Program-made: the position numbers and the translations under genes | Part shown: in pieces, positions 59,206 to 64,000 of the stretch | How positions within the stretch are numbered: the stretch's first letter is position 1 | How the letters are laid out: every line of letters starts with the position of its first letter | NCBI RefSeq assembly: GCF_900114705.1 | Contig: NZ_FOTW01000020.1 | Span: 106,880 to 170,879, forward strand | Length of the DNA: 64,000 bases | Reading direction: 5' to 3' | DNA from: Rugamonas rubra | GTDB taxonomy: Bacteria; Pseudomonadota; Gammaproteobacteria; Burkholderiales; Burkholderiaceae_D | Notes under the pieces: model-generated | The model's database searches: none | Told to the model about the DNA's origin: nothing | Seen by the model: only the letters and a program-made list of their open reading frames with translations

Positions 59206-60369
59206 CTAAAGGCACAGGTGCAATGTGTTGCATAGCAAATTCACAATGTCCGTACCCAGTATGGAAGACTGAAAAAGCTTGTGTTCGCCCGGTAGGATTT
59301 TTTGTGTCATCGGTTCCGCCAGTTCCAATCCATTTTCACTGTTGGTCAGCATCACAAAGCCGTCGCCCGTTTGAATGGAGGCAATGACGAACGCACGATA
59401 ACCAGTGTTATTGCCCCATTGCCAAATATAGCGAGTATCTTGATCGCGCTCGATTCCCCAGCCCAATCCCCAACTGAGGCCCAGGCTTGGATCAACAGTG
59501 ACGGGTGAGCCGCTTATCTGCTTGATCACCGCGTCGTCGTTGAGCACCTCGACGAGAAATCTTCCATAATCCGCCGCGCTGGTGTAGAGGGAAAAAGCGG
59601 CAATCGGGCTTCTCAAATCCATTGCCGCCCTCGGCGTTCCGTTCGCTTTGGCCCCAGGCAGAAGGTGTTGCGCGATTCCTTCGTTCCACACGTAGCCACT
59701 GTGGTTCATGGTCAAGGGCTTGAATACCTGCGAGCTCATGAACTGGTCCAGCGGCTGATTGGTGACGGCCTCCACCGCCCGTTGCAGCAGTACGTAGCCT
59801 TCCCCTGAATACTCCCATTTTGTACCCGGAGTCGAGTCGAAATTCAGTGGTCCGGAGGCCCAATTCGGTAATCCTGACGTATGGTTCAGAACCATGCGGA
59901 CGGTAATTGCCTGAAGTCGAGGGTCGGTCACCAGATCGGAAGGCTCCGCTTTCAAAGGATAGAATCGGTGCCGGTAGCCTTGCGGTAAATACTTCACTAG
60001 CGGCACGTCAAGCTCCAATTTTCCTTGCGCTACCAGCTGCAGAACCGCATAGGCAAAGACCGGCTTGCTAAGCGAAGCCGCTTGGAAAATGCTGTCTGAA
60101 TTCAGCGTCGGGGCAGGTGAACAACCGGTCGCGGATTCAATGGAATCAAGCTTTCGGTTCTTGATGACTGCGACCGCCACACCGCAAACATGGTGTCGCT
60201 CTGCAAGAATTTTTAATGTTTCATGCAGATTACTTGATCTTAAATCGATCCGATTGGACGAGGCGCAGCCGGACAAGAATATTGATATCGCTGGCATCAG
60301 CAATAAGAAACCGATATGCCGGGCAGCTAAGGCACTTCGCTTGGACGTGGACACTCGTGGTGGTCGCAT
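59206..60369 (-). CDS. Serine hydrolase lipoprotein of the beta-lactamase / CubicO fold
   Basis: A 387-residue protein with lipobox LSGC (about Cys35) and an S12-type catalytic domain: SLSK (Ser-x-x-Lys nucleophile), HTSGLPNW, YSGEGY in the Tyr position and a WGNNTGYRAFV (H/K-x-G-like) C-terminal motif. Such proteins act as esterases, D-amino-peptidases or penicillin-binding-like enzymes; substrate unknown. The DNA is visibly less GC-rich than its surroundings (many AT-ending codons), suggesting recent acquisition. The orphan IS605-type end lies right after its 3' end. Confidence 0.85.
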   Translation of the reverse strand: MRPPRVSTSKRSALAARHIGFLLLMPAISIFLSGCASSNRIDLRSSNLHETLKILAERHHVCGVAVAVIKNRKLDSIESATGCSPAPTLNSDSIFQAASLSKPVFAYAVLQLVAQGKLELDVPLVKYLPQGYRHRFYPLKAEPSDLVTDPRLQAITVRMVLNHTSGLPNWASGPLNFDSTPGTKWEYSGEGYVLLQRAVEAVTNQPLDQFMSSQVFKPLTMNHSGYVWNEGIAQHLLPGAKANGTPRAAMDLRSPIAAFSLYTSAADYGRFLVEVLNDDAVIKQISGSPVTVDPSLGLSWGLGWGIERDQDTRYIWQWGNNTGYRAFVIASIQTGDGFVMLTNSENGLELAEPMTQKILPGEHKLFQSSILGTDIVNLLCNTLHLCL

Positions 60370-60379
60370 GGGTCCGGCG

Positions 60380-60766
60380 CTACAGGGCGGCGTCGACCAG
60401 CAGTTCGGGCCGCAGGGCGCGGATGCGCAATTCGGTGAAGTAGCCGCCGGCCTCGTTGTAGCGCAGGAAGTGGCGGCCGCAGTTGAGGCAGCGCGCCACC
60501 TGGCTGCGGTTGCACGGATAGTAGCGCGGCGCGATGGGCGCGTTGTCGCTGTCGTAGCGCGTGCCCTGCGGGTGGTATTCGACGAAGGTCGGCTCGTCGT
60601 AGGGATCGTCGACCAGCGTGCCGACTTCCTCGAAGCGGTCCAGCTCCAGCGAGGTCGGCAGCTTCTGCCAGGCGGCCAGCGCGACCGTGCTGCAGCTGCA
60701 TTTGGCCGTCACCTTGGCCGAAGCGGCGGCCAGTTGCGACAGGGCGGGGAAGTCGATTTTTTGCAT
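60380..60766 (-). CDS. Conserved-type hypothetical protein with CxxC
   Basis: A 128-residue cytoplasmic protein. The C-terminal part has CNRSQVARCLNCGRHFLRYNEAGGYF, with three or four Cys residues able to bind zinc, and an acidic middle (VDDPYDEPTFVEYHPQG). No family recognised. Ends 10 bp before the serine hydrolase start on the same strand. Confidence 0.6.
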   Translation of the reverse strand: MQKIDFPALSQLAAASAKVTAKCSCSTVALAAWQKLPTSLELDRFEEVGTLVDDPYDEPTFVEYHPQGTRYDSDNAPIAPRYYPCNRSQVARCLNCGRHFLRYNEAGGYFTELRIRALRPELLVDAAL

Positions 60767-60917
60767 AGGGTGCCAGTACCAGGAAAGGCCGGCGGCGCAC
60801 AGGGCCGGCGGCGAAATCCTATTCTAGCGCAACATTGCCTCGCTATTAAGTCGGGCGGCGGTTACTGCGGCGGTTGCGCCCAGCACCTGTTTGATAAGGG
60901 GGGGCATGCCGAGCCGG

Positions 60918-61112
60918 TCAGCGCTTGGATACGCCGCGCCGAACGACGCCACCGACGATGTGGCCAGGGTCCGCTTCTGGATGTTCGGCGGTGAGCTTGA
61001 TCTCTTCGTCGACCATTTTTTTCAGTCGCACGAAGTCAGTTTTGGATGTACTTGACGAGGATGTCAACTTCCCGTCGGGTGGCTTTTCTGAATGAAATGG
61101 GGTGGATTTCAT
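60918..61112 (-). CDS. brnA: BrnA-type antitoxin
   Basis: A 64-residue protein: KTDFVRLKKMVDEEIKLTAEHPEADPG matches the BrnA core (T-D-x-x-R-L-x-x-M-x-D-E-E-I). Normally it binds BrnT and represses the operon through its C-terminal DNA-binding part, which here is short and basic (GGVVRRGVSKR). GGAGA precedes ATG 61112. The start lies inside the 3' end of brnT (77-bp overlap), the usual arrangement. Confidence 0.75.
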   Translation of the reverse strand: MKSTPFHSEKPPDGKLTSSSSTSKTDFVRLKKMVDEEIKLTAEHPEADPGHIVGGVVRRGVSKR

Positions 61113-61320
61113 CTTCTGTCTCCGTATGTGCAATTGAAACCACAATGCCCGCCAAAAATCCGAGCGTGATAATGCGTTGCTCGGCTTAAGGGAAACGATC
61201 ATCTCGGAAAGTAAATGTAGAGCCAGCGAATACCCGTTCGACGTCCGCAAAATCGAGACCATGGTCGCTTAGATTGCGCTTTCGTTTCGCCTCACTCCAA
61301 GTGAATTTTATCGAGTTCAT
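61036..61320 (-). pseudogene. brnT: BrnT toxin broken by an in-frame stop
   Basis: Reading from ATG 61320, the N-terminus IKFTWSEAKRKRNLSDHGLDF...VF is classic BrnT (F-x-W-D-x-x-K...N-x-x-K-H-G-(I/V)-x-F). At codon 45 (61188-61186) is TAA. Beyond it the same frame continues as typical BrnT: AEQRIITLGFLAGIVV, AHTETEDEIHPISFRKATRREV, ending at TGA 61036-61038. Where BrnT usually has Tyr (the RF-x-YGE-type position), TAT or TAC has become TAA. Total length with read-through is 94 residues, normal for the RNase toxin. It is a nonsense mutant unless the base is a sequencing error. Confidence 0.8.
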
Positions 61321-61498
61321 TGTAGGTGGGAGAGCCGGGGGGATCAAGCGATCTGGTATGCATTCACATCTTGCCAAATCTCTGTAGCCTTGCGACTCGA
61401 ATTGAGCAAAGCGGGTGGAGACTTGCAGATGAATTGCCAGAGCGTAAATCTTCATCAACACGCGGCCCTCGGTGAAGCTGGAAAGCTAGGCTGGAGCG

Positions 61499-62044
61499 CT
61501 AGATCGGGAAGATCAGGCAGGTGGTGGTGGCGAAGGCGTACAGCTTGCCGTTGGCGTCGGTGATGCGGCCCTCGGCGACGGCGACCTGGCCGCCGACGCT
61601 GACCACCTTGCCCTCGGCGCGCACCGGCCCGGTCTGGTCGCTCATGCCACGGATGTAGTTGACCTTCAATTCCAGCGTGGTGTAGCCCTTGCCGGCGGGC
61701 AGGGTGGTGTGGATCGCGCAGCCGACCGCCGTGTCGAGCAGCGTGGCGGCGTAGCCGCCATGCACCGAGCCGCTGGGGTTGTAGTGTTCCTGCCCTGGAG
61801 TGCCCTGGAACACGGCGCGGCCGTGCTCGACGCTGATCGGCAGAAAGCCCAGCAGCTTGGCGATGGGCGCCGGCGGCAGCTCGCCGCTGCCTATGCCGCC
61901 GAGGAATTCCAAGCCGCTGCGTTCGCGCAATTGCTCTCGAGAGGCCACGCCCGGCTCGCCCATGCGCGCCTGCATCGCAGCCGCCTCGGCGTGCCAGGTG
62001 TCCAGTGTGCTTGCTTCCTTCGATGCGTCCTTTGTTGCGTCCAT
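61499..62044 (-). CDS. PaaI-family thioesterase (hotdog fold)
   Basis: A roughly 181-residue protein with the PaaI signature NPSGSVHGGYAATLLDTAVGCA followed by TTLELKVNYIRG, the hotdog active-site helix and strand. The N-terminal 60 residues are an extra hydrophilic segment seen in a subset of PaaI-like proteins. ATG 62044 has GAAGGA upstream; an in-frame ATG further up (62089) overlaps the operator. Divergent from a MarR regulator, which probably controls it. Confidence 0.88.
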   Translation of the reverse strand: MDATKDASKEASTLDTWHAEAAAMQARMGEPGVASREQLRERSGLEFLGGIGSGELPPAPIAKLLGFLPISVEHGRAVFQGTPGQEHYNPSGSVHGGYAATLLDTAVGCAIHTTLPAGKGYTTLELKVNYIRGMSDQTGPVRAEGKVVSVGGQVAVAEGRITDANGKLYAFATTTCLIFPI

Positions 62045-62076
62045 GATGGTCGTGTCCTTCAAATAGTGTGGAAATG

Positions 62077-62124
62077 GGTGTGGGTACACTATAATGCATT
62101 TCGTGATTAACGTGTATCTACACC
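62077..62124. promoter_or_regulatory. Paired inverted repeats in the PaaI/MarR divergent promoter
   Basis: GGTGTGGGTACAC (62077-62089) and GTGTATCTACACC (62112-62124) are inverted relative to each other with 11 of 13 matching positions. Each is itself near-palindromic around GTGTA-x2-TACAC. TATAAT (62090-62095) lies between them. This is the layout expected for a MarR operator controlling both genes. Confidence 0.65.
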
Positions 62125-62131
62125 TATTTTG

Positions 62132-62596
62132 ATGAGCAAACTAGACACTTCCCCCTTGGTCGCATGGCGCGGCTGCACCTGTTTCGAACTGCGCAAGTTG
62201 ACGCGCATGGTGACGCGGCTGTACGACCAGCATCTGGCCGTGGCTGGCTTGAAGACCACGCAGTATTCGCTATTGATGCACGTGAAGCACGAGGCGCTTC
62301 CGGTGACGCGCCTGGCGGCGCTGCTGGGCGTCGAGCGGACCACGCTGAGCCGCAACCTCAAGCCCTTGCTGGAGGCGGGCTGGGTGACGTTGCAGCCGGG
62401 CGCCGATCCGCGCCAGCGCATCGTCACCATCAGCGCGGCCGGCGGCGACAAGCTGCGTGCCGCGCGCGCCGCCTGGCGCAAGGCGCAGGCCGCGCTGGAG
62501 CAGGCGCTGGGGACGGCCGCGGTGCAGGCGCTGCACGGGCAGATCGATCTGTCGATGGAGCGCTTGGCGCCGCTGCTGGATGCGGGATTGCGCTGA
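62132..62596 (+). CDS. MarR-family transcriptional regulator
   Basis: A 154-residue winged-helix repressor: TTQYSLLMHVKHEALPVTRLAALLGVERTTLSRNLKPLLEAGWVTLQPGADPRQRIVTISAAG contains the recognition helix and wing (DPRQR...V). Start ATG 62132; a TTG one codon upstream is possible. Divergent from the PaaI thioesterase gene with a shared operator region. Ligand unknown; a CoA-linked or phenolic compound is possible given the thioesterase. Confidence 0.9.
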   Translation: MSKLDTSPLVAWRGCTCFELRKLTRMVTRLYDQHLAVAGLKTTQYSLLMHVKHEALPVTRLAALLGVERTTLSRNLKPLLEAGWVTLQPGADPRQRIVTISAAGGDKLRAARAAWRKAQAALEQALGTAAVQALHGQIDLSMERLAPLLDAGLR

Positions 62597-62631
62597 TGGA
62601 GGCGTCAGCGTAGCTCCTTGTTCATTTTAGC

Positions 62632-63018
62632 TTAGACCCTTTTTATCGGGCCTGGATACCGCGCTAGCAATGGGTCAGCGGTAATCAATGTAATGCCCTC
62701 AACAATTGCTTGCGCGACGAGGATGCGATCAAAAGGGTCTTTGTGAATCGGCGGAAGGCCATCGATGGCAACGGCATGCTCGCTAGTAATCGGCAATTCA
62801 TCATACCCATTGTCAAGCAGTCCTCGACGCAGGATGCGAGGGTCTATGCGGAAGTCGCTGCGGCCGAGTCCATGTTTGATGGCGATTTCCCACAGGCTTG
62901 CCGGACTGAATAGTAGCTCGTTTTGAGGATCATCCAGCAGAGCGCGGGCGACAGCGGATAACTTGTTGGCTGGCCCTGCCGTCCACAGTAGAACATGTGT
63001 ATCCAGTAGCAACTTCAC
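62632..63018 (-). CDS. vapC: VapC-type PIN-domain toxin
   Basis: A 128-residue PIN ribonuclease. Acidic residues of the active site are in place: Asp in LLLDTHVLLW, Glu in SLWEIAIK, Asp in KDPFDRILVAQA and Asp in LITADPLLARYP. Cleaves tRNA or rRNA when free of antitoxin in characterised relatives. Starts 3 bp after the antitoxin stop. Confidence 0.9.
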   Translation of the reverse strand: MKLLLDTHVLLWTAGPANKLSAVARALLDDPQNELLFSPASLWEIAIKHGLGRSDFRIDPRILRRGLLDNGYDELPITSEHAVAIDGLPPIHKDPFDRILVAQAIVEGITLITADPLLARYPGPIKRV

Positions 63019-63021
63019 TTG

Positions 63022-63264
63022 TCACCCGCCGAATAGCCGTTCGATTTCCTGGTCTCCCATACGATCGAAATCGTCTGGGACGGAGATTTCTCCATTGAGG
63101 AAGCCGAGGCGGCGGCGCGGTTGCACGACGACAGGTGCGTCCAATGCGCTTACCTTCACCAATGGTTTTCCAGCCTTGGAGATGATGAATGACTCGCCCT
63201 TGGCCGCTTCTTCAACAAGGCGAGAAAGATGTATCTTGGCTTCGTGGATGTTGAAGGTCTGCAT
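63022..63264 (-). CDS. Phd/YefM-type antitoxin (VapB partner)
   Basis: An 80-residue antitoxin: N-terminal Phd/YefM fold MQTFNIHEAKIHLSRLVEEAAKGESFIISKAGKPLVKVSAL and a C-terminal toxin-neutralising tail. First gene of the pair with the PIN toxin. The promoter is likely in 63265-63320, which is AT-rich next to the start. Confidence 0.9.
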   Translation of the reverse strand: MQTFNIHEAKIHLSRLVEEAAKGESFIISKAGKPLVKVSALDAPVVVQPRRRLGFLNGEISVPDDFDRMGDQEIERLFGG

Positions 63265-63471
63265 GAAGTGCCTCGACTAGATTGACTTACGTTAGTTTAT
63301 CCTCTGCCGTGCGTGTGTCAACCGTCGGCCCCGGCCGGGATGGGAGCCAAAGCTCGGCTGCGAAGGGGGGGGGCAGAGTCCGCATTATGTCACCGCTTCC
63401 GTCACGGGCGCGCCGGAACTAATCCAACTGACGAGTAAATGCCGCTCTTCCTCGGTGATGCCGGTTCACAG

Positions 63472-63663
63472 CTAGCCGGCGCTAAATTTTCGCTGCACGT
63501 CCGCACGCCAAACGGCGGCTTCCGCTTCCACTTCTTCCGCCAGTAGTACATCGCCGGCATTTGCCTCATCGATGCCGGCTTGTACCGCTTGGCGAAATTG
63601 GACATCATATTCGACCGCTTCTTGCTGCTGTCGTTTGACGAAGTCACGCATGAACTCACGCAT
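63472..63663 (-). CDS. Antitoxin-like small protein, probably a remnant
   Basis: A 63-residue protein, Gln/Glu/Asp/Ala-rich and predicted alpha-helical (FVKRQQQEAVEYDVQFRQAVQAGIDEANAGDVLLAEEVEAEAAVWRADVQRK). The pattern of helix, VQAGIDEA and acidic tail recalls the C-terminal toxin-binding part of ribbon-helix-helix antitoxins, but the N-terminal DNA-binding part is missing. The IS element begins about 12 bp upstream of its first ATG, so the true N-terminus may have been cut off. No toxin follows. Weak assignment. Confidence 0.4.
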   Translation of the reverse strand: MREFMRDFVKRQQQEAVEYDVQFRQAVQAGIDEANAGDVLLAEEVEAEAAVWRADVQRKFSAG

Positions 63664-63674
63664 GAGTTCTATAG

Positions 63675-64000
63675 TGGATCCCGAATTTGAGACGATGGTT
63701 TAAGCTGTGGTCCGTGAAAGGATGACAGCAAATGAGTGAAGGTAAAAAGCGGCGAGTGCACACGGCGGAGTTCAAGGGCAAGGTGGGCCTTGAGGCGGTG
63801 CGCGGGGTGAAGACGGTGACGGAGATCGCGCAGGAGTACGGCGTACATCCAGTCCTGGTTGGCCAATGGAAGAAGGAAATCCTGGACAACGCGGCAGCCT
63901 TGTTTGATGCCAAGCGTGGTCCCAAGCCAGTCGATGAAAGCAGCCCGGAAGACAAGCTGTATGGCGAGATTGGGCGGCTGAAGATGCAGGTCGATTGGCT
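63675..64000 (+). mobile_element. Left end of an IS3-family insertion sequence (truncated by the window)
   Basis: A probable left inverted repeat begins at TGGATCCCGAATTTGAGACG (63675), 57 bp before the first transposase ORF. TG as the first bases fits the IS3 family (ends TG...CA). The element continues past the window, so its right end and target duplication cannot be seen. Confidence 0.6.
63732..64000 (+). CDS. IS3-family transposase OrfA, 3' part cut off
   Basis: The first 89 residues show a Transposase_8/HTH_21 helix-turn-helix: RRVHTAEFKGKVGLEAVRGVKTVTEIAQEYGVHPVLVGQWKKEILDNAAALFD, followed by a Lys/Glu-rich region that leads into the coiled-coil and leucine zipper of IS3 OrfA proteins (KLYGEIGRLKMQVDW). 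In the family, OrfA and the following DDE OrfB are joined by -1 frameshifting. OrfB is outside the window. Confidence 0.85.
   Translation, partial: MSEGKKRRVHTAEFKGKVGLEAVRGVKTVTEIAQEYGVHPVLVGQWKKEILDNAAALFDAKRGPKPVDESSPEDKLYGEIGRLKMQVDW

Noticed and set aside
63402..63659. 85-codon frame overlapping the antitoxin-like gene
   Set aside because: Shifted frame with no conserved pattern; the Glu/Ala-rich helical frame at 63472-63663 is the better candidate.

Overview
The window comes from a GC-rich betaproteobacterium of the Burkholderiales, most likely Oxalobacteraceae (Massilia, Duganella or Janthinobacterium type). This rests on the ilvC - pssA - leuA order, the nuoA-N operon followed by a DUF2818 gene, the PEP-CTERM protein, a subclass B3 metallo-beta-lactamase and the codon usage. 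No rRNA and no CRISPR array was seen. Genus placement is inference.

Layout. 0-6.4 kb: the 3' part of ilvC, a periplasmic SIMPL protein, pssA, leuA, then two opposite-strand genes (a polytopic membrane protein and a small lipoprotein). 6.4-9.1 kb: rpsO-pnp with hairpins between them and a strong terminator after pnp. 9.1-13.3 kb: an OmpR-type two-component system divergent from a MipA/OmpV outer membrane protein, with an 11-bp-phased direct repeat between them, then a B3 metallo-beta-lactamase. 13.3-25.3 kb: a sugar-uptake locus on the minus strand (LamB-type porin, binding protein, two permeases, ATPase, and a chemoreceptor at the end), divergent from an operon coding for a second binding protein, a response regulator and a histidine kinase. 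This looks like a three-component sugar sensor next to the transporter it may control. 25.3-30.5 kb: small exported proteins, a quinone oxidoreductase, tpiA and secG. 30.9 kb: tRNA-Leu(GAG). 31.1-48.9 kb: one long co-directional run, nuoA-N, DUF2818, a Nudix hydrolase, a secreted HExxH protein, ispD and ispF. 49.0-54.9 kb: an ECF sigma / anti-sigma (FecI/FecR-like) pair with a TonB-dependent receptor and a PhoD-type phosphodiesterase. 55-59 kb: an aspzincin (M35) metalloprotease convergent with a stand-alone homologue of its own N-terminal domain, a PEP-CTERM protein and a SRPBCC protein. 59.1-64 kb: an accessory zone with an orphan IS200/IS605-type right end, a beta-lactamase-fold serine hydrolase, a broken BrnT toxin with intact BrnA, a PaaI thioesterase divergent from a MarR regulator, VapBC, an antitoxin-like remnant and the left end of an IS3-type element.

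Non-coding signals: a 26-27 bp palindrome family occurs five times between 0.9 and 16.6 kb plus one diverged copy at 28 kb, each 10-57 bp downstream of a stop codon. Two genes carry short tandem duplications of their own stop-codon region. A run of 28 G lies upstream of the chemoreceptor.

The most promising unusual systems are the protease with its separate propeptide-like partner, the three-component sugar sensor, the palindrome family, the BrnT nonsense mutation and the orphan IS605-type end.
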